A DNA stretch of 64,000 nt from Subtercola vilae (GCF_004923255.1 NZ_QYRT01000008.1:1-64000); one strand, 5' to 3'; counted from the first letter of the stretch, positions 51,709-61,136 are shown. The notes: generated from the letters alone by a model not told the origin. Translations and numbers: made by a program.

Positions 51709-52512
51709 TCAGTGCTCGGGCACCTCGACGTAGGGGCGGGCATCCAGCCGGCCCCAGTCTGCGGAGATGGCGGCAGCTGTTGCGAGCAGCTCGGGGAGGT
51801 GGCGCTCGAGGAGCAGGGCGGTGGGGGTCTCGGCGGCGTGCACGGTGACGTTGACGGCGGCGAGTACGGTTCCGGTGCTGTCAGAGACGGGGGCGGCGAT
51901 CGACCTGACGCCGGGCGCCAGTTCTTCGTCGGCGAGAGCCCAGCCGCGGGCGCGAACCCCGTCGAGCTCGCGCGCCAGGTCGGCGGGGTCGCGGGCAGCG
52001 ATGACGACGCGTGATGAACTGGGTTCGGCGAGGGTGCGCCGCAGGGCATCCGGAGCCAGCGCAGCGAGCAGAACTTTGCCCTGCGAGGTGACCTGAGCCG
52101 GGAACCGGGTGCCGATCTCCACCCGCAGGGCGATGATCTTCGGAACGGCAACGCGGGCGGTGTAGACGATGTCGCTTCCGCTCAGCTGGGCCATCGACGA
52201 CGACTCGCCGGTGCGCCCGACGAGTGCTTCGAGGTGCGGGCGGGCCACCTGCCAGAGCCCTTGCGAGCTGACGAAGGCGTAGCCGAGGTCGAGTATGCGC
52301 GGGGTCAGCTCGAAGAGCGAACCGCTCTGCCGTACGAAGCCGAGTTCGATCAGGGTCGCCAGGAGGCGGTGCGTAGTGGGGCGCGCGAGGTTGGTGGCTG
52401 CGGCGATCTCGGCGAGCGACATGCTGGTGTGGCTATCGCCGAACGCGCCGATGACGTCGAGCCCGCGCGCGAGGGCTTCGACGAAGTTGGCGGAGGCACC
52501 GCGACCGGCTAT
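51709..52512 (-). CDS. IclR-family regulator, apparent ATA start
   Basis: A 267-residue regulator. The winged HTH is GLDVIGAFGDSHTSMSLAEI through ATNLARPTTHRLLATLIELGFV, and the effector domain contains MAQLSGSDIVYTARV, SQGKVLLAALAPDALRR and PGVRSIAAPV. No ATG, GTG or TTG lies in frame between the HTH and the neighbouring gene; the frame starts best at ATA (52510-52512) eight bases after GAAAGGA. An ATG-to-ATA change is the simplest explanation. Its 3' half is duplicated at 48187-48568. It may be silent or poorly expressed. Targets are unknown. Confidence 0.8.
   Translation of the reverse strand: MAGRGASANFVEALARGLDVIGAFGDSHTSMSLAEIAAATNLARPTTHRLLATLIELGFVRQSGSLFELTPRILDLGYAFVSSQGLWQVARPHLEALVGRTGESSSMAQLSGSDIVYTARVAVPKIIALRVEIGTRFPAQVTSQGKVLLAALAPDALRRTLAEPSSSRVVIAARDPADLARELDGVRARGWALADEELAPGVRSIAAPVSDSTGTVLAAVNVTVHAAETPTALLLERHLPELLATAAAISADWGRLDARPYVEVPEH
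51721..52102. repeat. 382-bp direct repeat, right copy
   Basis: Right-hand copy of the repeat at 48187-48568, same orientation, inside the iclR gene. Recombination between the two would remove about 3.5 kb carrying the orphan toxin, SUFU and IS256 segment. Confidence 0.9.
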
Positions 52513-52585
52513 TGGCTGGTTCCTTTCGCGAATGGGCCCTTCTGGGGCGGGGCGTGGGTGCGGGGGCGTAGCGCGGCGAGGGCGC

Positions 52586-52942
52586 TCAGCGCCGCCCGAG
52601 GCGCCGCTCGCCGCCCGAACCGGTCTCGTAGGGCAGCTCGTAGTGCGCGAAGACGGCTGGTTCGCTGGCCGCATCGAGTTCGCCGTCGGTCGCAATGAAG
52701 GGGGCGTCTTTGATGAGTTTCTTGGCATACATGACTTTGACGAACTTGGGCGCGACGACTGCTCCGGCGAGCGGCACGAAGACGAGCTTCTGGCCGTTGA
52801 GAATGCCGATGTGCACTGACGCGAACGAGGGCTGGTCTGTCGCGGTGTCGAAATAGATGCTCTCGAGCGAGCCGACTTTGTCTTCGTTCTGGTCGACGAC
52901 CGAGAGGCCGATCCAGTCACGCAGGTTCTCTGCCTCGAACAT
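52586..52942 (-). CDS. PRC-barrel domain protein
   Basis: A 118-residue cytoplasmic protein. The PRC-barrel begins ENLRDWIGLSVVDQNEDKVGSLESIYFD and continues FASVHIGILNGQKLVFVPLAGAVVAPKFVKV, followed by MYAKKLIKDAPF. The C-terminus is Gly/Arg-rich. PRC-barrels occur in RNA-processing, photosynthetic and stress-associated proteins; short stand-alone versions have no defined role. Ribosome site AGAAGG lies ahead of the ATG at 52942. It is upstream of the iclR gene and divergent from the sugar ABC operon. Confidence 0.85.
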   Translation of the reverse strand: MFEAENLRDWIGLSVVDQNEDKVGSLESIYFDTATDQPSFASVHIGILNGQKLVFVPLAGAVVAPKFVKVMYAKKLIKDAPFIATDGELDAASEPAVFAHYELPYETGSGGERRLGRR

Positions 52943-53104
52943 GCCAGCCTTCTTTCTCGCCGGGGAGCTCCCGGTGTGTTGCCCTAACGCTAGCCGGTGG
53001 CGGCGGTGTGTAGCCGAAAGGCACGGCGCTGGGCATCCGATCGGTTGAATCTGAACGCCCCGGTGCGCCAGCGGGAAAAAATGATAGCGATTTCACAGTT
53101 CGCA

Positions 53105-53118
53105 TGATAACGTTTTCA
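53105..53118. promoter_or_regulatory. LacI-type operator 1
   Basis: TGATAACGTTTTCA, a near-palindrome centred on CG, matches the LacI/GalR-family pattern TGAAANCGNTTTCA. It is 226 bp ahead of the substrate-binding-protein gene and is a likely site for the LacI protein encoded at the operon end. Confidence 0.7.
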
Positions 53119-53313
53119 AAAGTCAGGCCACGGCACTGACCCAGCAGCTCAGCCTGACCACACAGCGGTCACATCACAACGAAGTGAGGTAGTTATGCAC
53201 ACTCTTCCCGCAACACCGTGAACTGGGCGCGGCCACACGCGCCGCGCCCACGCATCACCCTTCTCCACCGTCTCGTACAGCTCTGACGGCGCACTTCGCC
53301 GCGCCACTTTCGT

Positions 53314-53327
53314 GCACAACGCTTTCA
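53314..53327. promoter_or_regulatory. LacI-type operator 2
   Basis: GCACAACGCTTTCA has a perfect right half-site CGCTTTCA and 10 of 14 matches to TGAAAGCGCTTTCA. It lies 17 bp before the start codon of the binding-protein gene. Two sites about 209 bp apart would allow looping. Confidence 0.55.
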
Positions 53328-53343
53328 AGAGAAATGAATTTCG

Positions 53344-54660
53344 ATGAAAAAATCTTTGCTCGTCAAAGCCGCCGGGCTCGCCCTCGGCGCAACCCTCGTC
53401 TTCACCGGCTGCGCATCGGGAAACCTCGCGAACGGCAGCGCTACCAGCGATGCCGTCTGGAATGACCCCACTGGTTCGCTGGCCGGTGTGACCCTCAACT
53501 TCGGCGGCGGCACGGTGAAGGGCCCGATCGATCAGGTCATCACGGCCTTCGAAGCCAAGACCGGTGTGACCATCAAGCGCGTGACCTACCCTGACCCGTA
53601 CGAGCAGAGCCTTCTGACAAAGGTCGCCGTGGGTGACAAGCCCGACCTCGCCGCGTGGCAGCCGACCGCGAGCGAGCTCACCGCGCTGCAGGCCTCGACG
53701 AACCTGCTCAGCCTCGACGGCGCACCCTGGCTCGACAAGCTCGACCCCGCGCTGAAAGATGTGACGGGCATCCTCGACAACACCCGCTACGCCGCCCTCG
53801 TCACGTCACCTTCTGTGATGGGCGTCTACTACAACAAAGACGTGTTCGCGAAGGCCGGCATCACGGCAGCGCCGAAGAACTGGAGCGAGTTCGTCGCCGA
53901 CGCGTCGAAGATCAAGGCCACCGGCACGACGCCGTTCTTCGAGGCCGGCGGTTCGCAGTGGCCGACTCAGTGGTGGGTTCAGGTGCAGCTCGCAGAGAAG
54001 GCCAAGGCCGGGCTCTGGGATGACATCAACACCAACAAGAAGCAGTTCACGAGCCCGGATGTTCAGACCGCGATCGACAACTACAACACCCTGATCAACC
54101 AGGGTCTGTTCAACCCCGACATCAAGACTGCGACGTTCGACGACCAGAGCACCGCCCTGCTCGCCGGATCGACGGGCATCGTTCTGCAGGTGAACGCCCT
54201 GCTCGAGCAGCTGCAGCTGAAGGCGACCTCTGCCGAACTCGACGCGAAGCTGGGCTGGTTTCCCATCTCAGCCGATGGCGTCACCGCGACCTCGATTCCC
54301 GACAACAAGAACGGCATCGTGGCCTTCAAATCGGGCGACCCCAAGCGTGAGGCCGCCGCACGGCAGTTTCTGACTTTCTGGATGACGACCGACTACGCCG
54401 ACTTCATCGCGGCGTCGAACTCGGTGTCGATCGAGCCGTCGGTTCCGACCCCGAGTGGTGTGCCGCAGCTCGCCAAGACCATCTCGGCTTCGCTCGCCGA
54501 TTCGGTGGGCTCGATGCAGTCGCAGGCGATCGCCAACCCCGACCTCTACATCAACCTGGCGAACATGATCCAGGGCACCGTCACGCCAGTGCAGGTGGCA
54601 GAGACCACGCAGAACCAGTTCGCACAGCTCGCCAAGGCGCAAGGGGCTGCCGGCTTCTAG
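53344..54660 (+). CDS. Sugar ABC transporter substrate-binding lipoprotein
   Basis: A 438-residue family-1 extracellular binding protein. Signal peptide with lipobox FTGC (Cys about 23). The fold shows VTLNFGGGTVKGPIDQVITAFEAKTGVTI, SPSVMGVYYNKDVFAKAGI and FFEAGGSQWPTQWW, typical of oligosaccharide binders such as MalE and MsmE. It is first of the ABC/GH/LacI operon. The ligand is inferred to be an alpha-galactoside-containing oligosaccharide from the GH36 domain downstream. Confidence 0.9.
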   Translation: MKKSLLVKAAGLALGATLVFTGCASGNLANGSATSDAVWNDPTGSLAGVTLNFGGGTVKGPIDQVITAFEAKTGVTIKRVTYPDPYEQSLLTKVAVGDKPDLAAWQPTASELTALQASTNLLSLDGAPWLDKLDPALKDVTGILDNTRYAALVTSPSVMGVYYNKDVFAKAGITAAPKNWSEFVADASKIKATGTTPFFEAGGSQWPTQWWVQVQLAEKAKAGLWDDINTNKKQFTSPDVQTAIDNYNTLINQGLFNPDIKTATFDDQSTALLAGSTGIVLQVNALLEQLQLKATSAELDAKLGWFPISADGVTATSIPDNKNGIVAFKSGDPKREAAARQFLTFWMTTDYADFIAASNSVSIEPSVPTPSGVPQLAKTISASLADSVGSMQSQAIANPDLYINLANMIQGTVTPVQVAETTQNQFAQLAKAQGAAGF

Positions 54661-54706
54661 CCGCGCTCCGGATGCCGCACCGCGAACACTGAGAGAAACG
54701 AAAACC

Positions 54707-55669
54707 ATGAGCACACTCACGCGCCCCGACGCCGAGCGGGGAGCCCGGCCACCGGGCCTCCGCCAGGCACCCCAGCGGCCCAAGCGAGGCAGGCGCCAGG
54801 TCGCCGAGGCACGCTCGTATCCTTCGTGGTTCTTGTTTCCAGCGTTCGCGGTGCTGGCGATCTTCTTCTTCGTTCCGACGATTCTGAACTTCGTCTACGC
54901 CTTCACCAACTGGTCGGCGTTCCACTCCGGTATCTCATTCGCCGGCATCGACAACTTCGTGTCTCTGCTGTCTGACGGGTCGCTGCTGAAGGCCGTTCGG
55001 GTGACGCTCGTCTACGCGGTGCTCGTGGCGCTCTTTCAGAACCTGTTCGGGTTCGCGCTCGCTCTGTTTCTCGAGCGCGACACTCGACTGAACCGAGTGG
55101 CGCGCGTGCTGTTCTTCGTGCCCGTGCTGCTGTCACCGTTGGCGGTAGGGTACATCTTTCAGGCCCTGCTGAAGCCGGAGGGCGCCCTGAACGGCATTCT
55201 CGGGCTGTTCGCCGGCGGCGCCGTGACCATTCCCTGGCTCGGTGACACCACCTGGACGATCGTGGTGGTGGCGCTGATCCAGTCGTGGAAGTGGATGGGG
55301 CTGACCATGCTCATCTACCTGGCTGGCCTCAAGACGATGCCAGAAGACGTTCTCGAAGCCGCCCGAATCGACGGCGCCTCGTGGTGGCGCACGCTCACCT
55401 CGGTTCGCTTCCCGTTGCTCGCCCCGGCCCTCACGTTCAACGTGGCGACAGCCCTACTGGGGTCGCTGAACGGGTTCGACGTGGTGCAGGCGGCCACGGC
55501 CGGCGGGCCGGCCCAGACCACCGAGGTCGTCAACATCTTCATCTACCGAACCTTCGGGCAGGGGCTCTACGCCCAGGCCACGACGATGAGCCTCATCTTG
55601 TTCCTGATCGTCGTGATCATCGCATTCCCGGTCATCCGGTATCTCAGAAAGAGGGAGGACGTACTGTGA
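54707..55669 (+). CDS. Sugar ABC transporter permease, MalF/UgpA type
   Basis: A 320-residue inner-membrane protein with six predicted helices. The N-terminal 35 residues are Arg/Pro-rich and cytoplasmic. The EAA coupling loop is DVLEAARIDGASWWRTLTSVRFPLL. It is followed by a MalG-type partner with a GTGA overlap. The ATPase is not encoded here; a shared MsiK-type ATPase, common in actinobacteria, is presumably used. Confidence 0.9.
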   Translation: MSTLTRPDAERGARPPGLRQAPQRPKRGRRQVAEARSYPSWFLFPAFAVLAIFFFVPTILNFVYAFTNWSAFHSGISFAGIDNFVSLLSDGSLLKAVRVTLVYAVLVALFQNLFGFALALFLERDTRLNRVARVLFFVPVLLSPLAVGYIFQALLKPEGALNGILGLFAGGAVTIPWLGDTTWTIVVVALIQSWKWMGLTMLIYLAGLKTMPEDVLEAARIDGASWWRTLTSVRFPLLAPALTFNVATALLGSLNGFDVVQAATAGGPAQTTEVVNIFIYRTFGQGLYAQATTMSLILFLIVVIIAFPVIRYLRKREDVL

Positions 55670-56502
55670 CGCGCGCACACCGTTCCACGCTCAAGGGCGT
55701 TCACGCCCTCGCTGTCGTCATCATCACGCTGATCGTCATCGGCATCCCTCTCTGGCTGGTGCTCATCACCTCGGCGAAGTCAGACGGCGAAGCCCAATCG
55801 CCCGACCTGACCCTGCCGCACACGTTTCAGCTCGTGCAGAACTACACACAGGCCATCACCGACGGTGACGTGGTGGGGGGCCTTCTCGGCAGCCTGCTCG
55901 TCACTATCCCGGCCGTCATCGGCGTGCTGGTTCTCGGCTCGGCCGCCTCGTGGGTGCTGGCGCGCCGCACGTCACGGCTCAACGCGGTGCTCTACTCGAT
56001 CGGCATCAGCGGCATCGTTCTGCCGCCCGCTGTGATCACGATCGTGCTGACGCTGAAGAACATCGGCCTGAACGGCACCGCGGTGGGCATGATCGGTGTC
56101 TACATGGGCATGTTCATGGCCACGGTGATCTTCTTCGTGACCGGGTTCGTTCGGAGCATCCCTGTCGAACTCGAAGAAGCGGCCCGCATCGACGGTGCCA
56201 AACCGTTGCAGGTGTACGTGCGCATCATCTTGCCGCTGCTCGGCCCGGTGATCGCCACGGCCACCATTCTGGTGACGCTCTCGGTGTGGAACGAAGTCTT
56301 CTACGCGTTCTTCGTGCTCGGCGGCAGTGGCACCTCGACGCTGCCCCTGAACCTCTTCTCTGTGGCCTCCGCGTCGACGTACGTCAAGAACTGGAACCTG
56401 ATCTTCGCGTACGTGGTGCTGATGAGTCTGCCGATGCTGGTCGTGTTCATCATCGGCCAGCGACGAATCGTCTCGGGAATCACGGCGGGCGCAGTGAAGT
56501 AA
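55666..56502 (+). CDS. Sugar ABC transporter permease, MalG/UgpE type
   Basis: A 278-residue partner permease with six helices and EAA loop ELEEAARIDGAKPLQVYVRIILPLL. The end reads GQRRIVSGITAGAVK, as expected for the subgroup. GTG at 55666 overlaps the upstream stop, so I use it although the frame is open to 55285. It precedes the glycosidase fusion by 47 bp. Confidence 0.9.
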   Translation: MTRAHRSTLKGVHALAVVIITLIVIGIPLWLVLITSAKSDGEAQSPDLTLPHTFQLVQNYTQAITDGDVVGGLLGSLLVTIPAVIGVLVLGSAASWVLARRTSRLNAVLYSIGISGIVLPPAVITIVLTLKNIGLNGTAVGMIGVYMGMFMATVIFFVTGFVRSIPVELEEAARIDGAKPLQVYVRIILPLLGPVIATATILVTLSVWNEVFYAFFVLGGSGTSTLPLNLFSVASASTYVKNWNLIFAYVVLMSLPMLVVFIIGQRRIVSGITAGAVK

Positions 56503-56549
56503 CACCGCCCCCACCTGATCCGCGCCTTCCCTTTCTTTTGGAGATCTTC

Positions 56550-59500
56550 ATGCCCGACGTACGAATCGAAACCGGAAACGACCGGCTGGAGATCGTTCTT
56601 GTTCACTCAGGCGATACCCCTCTGCGCATCGCCCGCTGGGGCCTCCGCGGCGCGACGGCCGACGTAGCCGGCGGCCAGCCGCTGGTCGAGATACTGACCG
56701 TCGACGCCGGGCACGTGCCCTCGACTCCGAGGCTCGTGGGTACGGCGGTGGGCTCGCGGCTGCGGTACGTGGGCCACAGTGTGAGCGAACGACCGGGGTG
56801 GAGCATCCTGAGCGTCGAACTCGCCGAACAGCGTGCTGCCGTGGGTTGGACGGGCGATGGCGACCCGCTCGAGGCCGGTCTGTCTGTGGTGGCGAGCATC
56901 GAGGTGCCGCTGCACGCCGCGGCGGCTCGCGTCGTCGTCACGGTGACCAATGGCGGCGGCCAGGCGCGGGTGCTGCGTTCGGTGACGTCGCTCGCCCTGC
57001 GGGTGGGCCTCGGCACCGATCTCGCGACGGCGCCCCGTGACCTCGACTTCTCGTGGGCGAAGAGCGACTGGATCGGCGAGTCGCGCTGGCAGACCGAGAG
57101 CCTCGAGCAGGCGGGCCTCGTCGAACTCGAACTGGCGTCGCACGAGAACAGCGATGCGCGGGGCTGCCTGTCATTCGCGTCGAGCGGATCGTGGTCGTCT
57201 GGCCAGGTCGTGCCGACGGGCGCTCTGGCCTCCCGAAACAGAACGAATGTTGACGGCGCTGGCGCTGGCGTCGGCGCCGGTGCTCTTGACGCGGCCGGTG
57301 GAGGCGCCTTGGCCTGGCAGATCGAGCACAATGGCGGTTGGCGTTACGAGCTCGGCGAGAACCACGAAGGCAGCTACCTGGCCCTCAGCGGGCCCACCGA
57401 CGACGACCACCAGTGGCTTGCCGTACTCGAGCCCGGCGACAGCTTCACCACCGTGCCCGTGACACTCGCAGCAGGCACCGACCTCGAATCGGCCTTCGCG
57501 GCACTGACCGACTATCGACGTGCGGCCAGGCGTGGGCATCCGGATGCCCGGGCACTGCCTGTCGTCTTCAACGACTATATGAACACGCTGATGGGCGACC
57601 CGACCACCGCCCGGCTGCTGCCCCTGATCGACGCGGCCGCAGAAGCCGGAGCCGAAGTCTTCTGCATCGACGCCGGCTGGTACGACGACTCGGGCGACTG
57701 GTGGTACAGCGTGGGGGAGTGGAAGCCCTCGACAGTGCGGTTTCCCCGGGGGCTCGCCGAGGTCGTCGAGCACATCCGCTCGAAAGACATGGTGCCGGGC
57801 ATCTGGCTCGAACCCGAGGTTGTGGGCGTGCACAGCGCTGCCCTCGCGGGTCTTCCCGAGGAGGCGTTCTTCTCCCGCCACGGCCAGCGCGTCGTCGAGC
57901 ACGGTCGATACCACCTCGATTTTCGCCACCCGGCAGCGATCGCTCACGTCGACGAGGTCGTCGACCGGCTGGTCGCCGAGTTCGGCATCGGCTATTTCAA
58001 ACTCGACTACAACATCAACCCCGGGGCCGGCACCGATCTGTCGGCGAGCAGCGCCGGCGAGGGGCTTCTGCAGCACAATCGGGCGCACCTCGCGTGGCTC
58101 GACGCGGTGCTCGACCGGCACCCCGCCCTCACGATAGAGAACTGCGCTTCGGGCGCGATGCGCATGGACTTTGCCATGCTGTCGCGGCTGCAGCTGCAGT
58201 CGACCAGTGACCAGCAGCATCCGCACGCCTACCCGCCCATCGCGGCGGCCGCGCCCCTCAGCATGCTGCCCGAACAGGCGGCGAACTGGGCCTACCCGCA
58301 GCCCGCGATGAGCGACGAAGAGATCGCGTTCACCTTGTGCACCGGTATTCTGGGGCGGTTCTACCTCTCTGGACACCTCGACACCATGAGCATTCCGCAG
58401 CAGACCCTGGTGGCCGAAGCGGTGGCCGCTCACAAGCGTGTTCGGCACGAGATCGCCGTGTCGCACGCCACGTGGCCGCTGGGCCTCGAGCAGTGGGATT
58501 CGCCCTGGGTTGCCTTCGCGCTCGGCGACACCGACTCGCGCCTGCTGACGGTGTGGAAGCGGTTGGGCGCCGACGCGCGCATCGAGATACCGCTGCCCGC
58601 CTTCGCCGGCGGCCCGCTGGTGGTGTCGACCGTCTTTCCCCGCCGCCTGCAGCCGTGGGAGCACGAGTGGAACGCGCACACCGGCATCCTCACCCTGTTC
58701 GCCGATGTCGAGGGGGTGAGCGCCAGAACTCTGCGCGTCTCGCGCGAACCGCGCACCGAGAACGTCGTCGTCGATCTCGCGAGCGACACGGGTGAGGTGC
58801 ACGGCGGTGCAACGGGCATGCTCTACGGCCTCGCTGATGTCGGGGTTCCGAGCGCCGCGCTGATCGCTGGCGTGCGGCCCCGAACCATGGCGCAGAAGGC
58901 GCCGGGAGGCAAACAGCACCCCAATGGTGACGCCGTCGCCCTGGCCGACGGGTTCTTCGCCGCCGGTGGTCGGGAGATGGTCGTCTACATGCAGGATGCC
59001 TTCGAGCAGTGGCCGTACGAAGACCTCGGCCTCGAGCACTTTCGGGAGGTCGTTCGTGCGCAGGTGCGAATCGTCGCTGCTCGCCCCGACTCGGATCGCT
59101 TCGTCTGGGTGCCCTTCAATGAGGGCGACTGGATCTGGTACACCGACTGGCAGGGCGGCGCACGCGAGGCGTTTCTCGCTGCCTGGCAGGTCATCGTGCA
59201 CGAGATTCGGGCGCTGGATGCCCATGCCCGCATTGCCGGGCCGAACGAGTCGCACTACTTTCCTGAACGCGTTCGCGACTTCTTCGAATTCTGTGTCGCC
59301 AACGATGTGCTTCCCGACGTGATGAGCTGGCACGAACTGCAGCCCTCGTCGCTCGAGGTCTATCGGCCGCACTACGAGCACTACCGTGCGCTCGAACGGG
59401 AGCTCGGTTTCGGCCCGCTGCCCATCAACATCGACGAGTACGGCAACCGGCGCGACATGTCGGTTCCCGGGCAGCTCATTCAGTGGATCGACCTGTTCGA

Positions 59501-61136
59501 GTCGACGAAGGTCGATGCCGATCTCGCGTACTGGAGCATGGCCGGCAACCTCGACGATCACGCGGTCGGAACCAACCAGGCCAACTCGGGCTGGTGGCTG
59601 CTGCGCTGGTATGCGCAGCTGGCCGGGCACACGCTTCGGGTCGAGGTGCCGCAGCCGGCGGTGCGCGATTCGCTGCGGGCGCTGGCGGCGCTCGATACGG
59701 GTGTGGGTGCGGGCGCTGGTGCCGGTGTGAGTGCGGGCGTGGTCACCGTGCTGCTCGGCGGCACCGACTGCGACATCGCCGTCACACTCACCGGTTTTGC
59801 GGCGGCGGGCCTGCCAGCGACTGTTCGGCTGCGGGTCGAGCGCCTGGGCTGGTCGGGCTACCAGGGCGACTCACTGGGCGGCGACCTGATCGTTGAGTCG
59901 ATCGAAGACGTCTCTGATGACCGGCTCCGAGTGGTCATCCCGAACACCGACTCGCTCGCGGCGTACCGGGTGCGGGTGCTGGCTCAGCGCGACACCGTGT
60001 CGGGCCGCGGGGTGGGCGATGCTGACAGCCCCCATGCTGACAGCTCTCCCGCCGACAGTGTCGACGTCGACAGCACTGGCGCCGAGCTCGTCGACTGTGT
60101 GGTCTCTCGCCACGGCGACGATCCGCAGGGCTACACCGGCTGGGGCCGCGCAGGCATCAGCTCGATGCCCGCAGCCACGAGCTCGGCCCGATTCACAATC
60201 GATGTCGCCGCCGCAGGCGACTACGAACTTGCACTCTTCTACGGCACCGACTCGATCGCCGCGCAGCTCGCACTGTCGATCGACGACGCTGAGTCGCTGC
60301 TCATCCAGCTGCCCGCCACCCTGTCGAGAACCTACACGGCCAGGGTCGATCACCGCGTGACGCTCAGCCGGGGCAGCCACACCGTGACTCTCTCGACGGC
60401 CCTCGCCGGGGTTCACCTCGAGGCCAGCGATGTTTCGCTCGACCGCATCAGGCTCACGGCCGTGACGGCAAAGCGGTTCATCGACGTGCTCGACGCCACG
60501 ACTCCCGATCCGGCCGCTGGTGCCGGTATCGGTGTCGGTGTCGGCAATGATGTTGATGCGGCCCTGCTCTTCTTCGTGGCCGTCGCCGCCCGCGGGCGTT
60601 ACCGGCTCACCGCCGCAGTCGATGCCGTGTTCGAGATCGAGGGCAGGCCTGCTGGCGGCCGCGACGTGTTCCTGCCGCTCGGAGTTTCTCGGGTGACAGT
60701 TCGGCATCCCGCCGGCCCCGCCACCGTGCTCGGTCTGACGATCACCCCGGTTCCGGATGCCCAGACCATCACCCTCGCCGCACCTTCGTTCGAGCCGCTC
60801 TCCTCACCCGGCGGAACGGTACAGGTCGACGTCCCCGCGGGTCTGGAGGGAGAGTACTGCCTCACCATCGTCTTCAGCAACGCCGACAAATCGACCGGCC
60901 ACCTGTACAACGCCGACGTCATCAACAGGTCTCTCGACATCGGGCTCGACGACGAACCGCCGGTCAGGGTGTGGTTCGGGCACACGTACGACTGGGAGAA
61001 CCGGGCGGAGCTGACCGTACCGATCCGGCTGTCGGCAGGTCAGGGCATCCTGAAGCTGGGCGCACTGGATGGCCCTGGCCCGACCGTGTATTCGCTTCAC
61101 CTCGACAGGCTCGCCTCGACGGGAGCACGCCGGTGA
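56550..61136 (+). CDS. Bifunctional glycosidase: GH36 alpha-galactosidase-like plus clan-A GH and C-terminal modules
   Basis: A 1528-residue protein without signal peptide, so cytoplasmic. Residues about 1-745 are GH36/melibiase-like: FNDYMNTLMGDP, FCIDAGWYDDSGDWW, WLEPEVVG, nucleophile Asp486 in YFKLDYNIN and acid/base Asp554 in STSDQQ. From about 750 (GGATGMLYGLADVGVPS) a second catalytic unit of GH39-like, clan-A type follows, with probable acid/base Glu858 (PFNEGDW) and nucleophile Glu963 (NIDEYGN). Gly/Ala and Asp/Ser linkers then join two or three beta-sandwich, CBM-like modules. The frame is continuous with no internal frameshift. TTTTGGAGAT precedes the ATG. It would hydrolyse an imported heteroglycan oligomer in two steps. 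The LacI gene follows. Confidence 0.87.
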   Translation: MPDVRIETGNDRLEIVLVHSGDTPLRIARWGLRGATADVAGGQPLVEILTVDAGHVPSTPRLVGTAVGSRLRYVGHSVSERPGWSILSVELAEQRAAVGWTGDGDPLEAGLSVVASIEVPLHAAAARVVVTVTNGGGQARVLRSVTSLALRVGLGTDLATAPRDLDFSWAKSDWIGESRWQTESLEQAGLVELELASHENSDARGCLSFASSGSWSSGQVVPTGALASRNRTNVDGAGAGVGAGALDAAGGGALAWQIEHNGGWRYELGENHEGSYLALSGPTDDDHQWLAVLEPGDSFTTVPVTLAAGTDLESAFAALTDYRRAARRGHPDARALPVVFNDYMNTLMGDPTTARLLPLIDAAAEAGAEVFCIDAGWYDDSGDWWYSVGEWKPSTVRFPRGLAEVVEHIRSKDMVPGIWLEPEVVGVHSAALAGLPEEAFFSRHGQRVVEHGRYHLDFRHPAAIAHVDEVVDRLVAEFGIGYFKLDYNINPGAGTDLSASSAGEGLLQHNRAHLAWLDAVLDRHPALTIENCASGAMRMDFAMLSRLQLQSTSDQQHPHAYPPIAAAAPLSMLPEQAANWAYPQPAMSDEEIAFTLCTGILGRFYLSGHLDTMSIPQQTLVAEAVAAHKRVRHEIAVSHATWPLGLEQWDSPWVAFALGDTDSRLLTVWKRLGADARIEIPLPAFAGGPLVVSTVFPRRLQPWEHEWNAHTGILTLFADVEGVSARTLRVSREPRTENVVVDLASDTGEVHGGATGMLYGLADVGVPSAALIAGVRPRTMAQKAPGGKQHPNGDAVALADGFFAAGGREMVVYMQDAFEQWPYEDLGLEHFREVVRAQVRIVAARPDSDRFVWVPFNEGDWIWYTDWQGGAREAFLAAWQVIVHEIRALDAHARIAGPNESHYFPERVRDFFEFCVANDVLPDVMSWHELQPSSLEVYRPHYEHYRALERELGFGPLPINIDEYGNRRDMSVPGQLIQWIDLFESTKVDADLAYWSMAGNLDDHAVGTNQANSGWWLLRWYAQLAGHTLRVEVPQPAVRDSLRALAALDTGVGAGAGAGVSAGVVTVLLGGTDCDIAVTLTGFAAAGLPATVRLRVERLGWSGYQGDSLGGDLIVESIEDVSDDRLRVVIPNTDSLAAYRVRVLAQRDTVSGRGVGDADSPHADSSPADSVDVDSTGAELVDCVVSRHGDDPQGYTGWGRAGISSMPAATSSARFTIDVAAAGDYELALFYGTDSIAAQLALSIDDAESLLIQLPATLSRTYTARVDHRVTLSRGSHTVTLSTALAGVHLEASDVSLDRIRLTAVTAKRFIDVLDATTPDPAAGAGIGVGVGNDVDAALLFFVAVAARGRYRLTAAVDAVFEIEGRPAGGRDVFLPLGVSRVTVRHPAGPATVLGLTITPVPDAQTITLAAPSFEPLSSPGGTVQVDVPAGLEGEYCLTIVFSNADKSTGHLYNADVINRSLDIGLDDEPPVRVWFGHTYDWENRAELTVPIRLSAGQGILKLGALDGPGPTVYSLHLDRLASTGARR

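Larger units (their letters stand above)
52943..53343. other. 401-bp control region of the galactoside ABC/GH operon
   Basis: No gene seen. It holds two LacI-type sites (53105-53118 and 53314-53327) described separately. I find no clear -35/-10 pair. Confidence 0.6.

Noticed and set aside
57171-59630. 819-codon minus-strand open frame opposite the glycosidase fusion
   Set aside because: It is an antisense shadow caused by high GC3. The plus frame has catalytic motifs of two glycosidases; the minus frame is Arg/Gly/His-rich with no domain.
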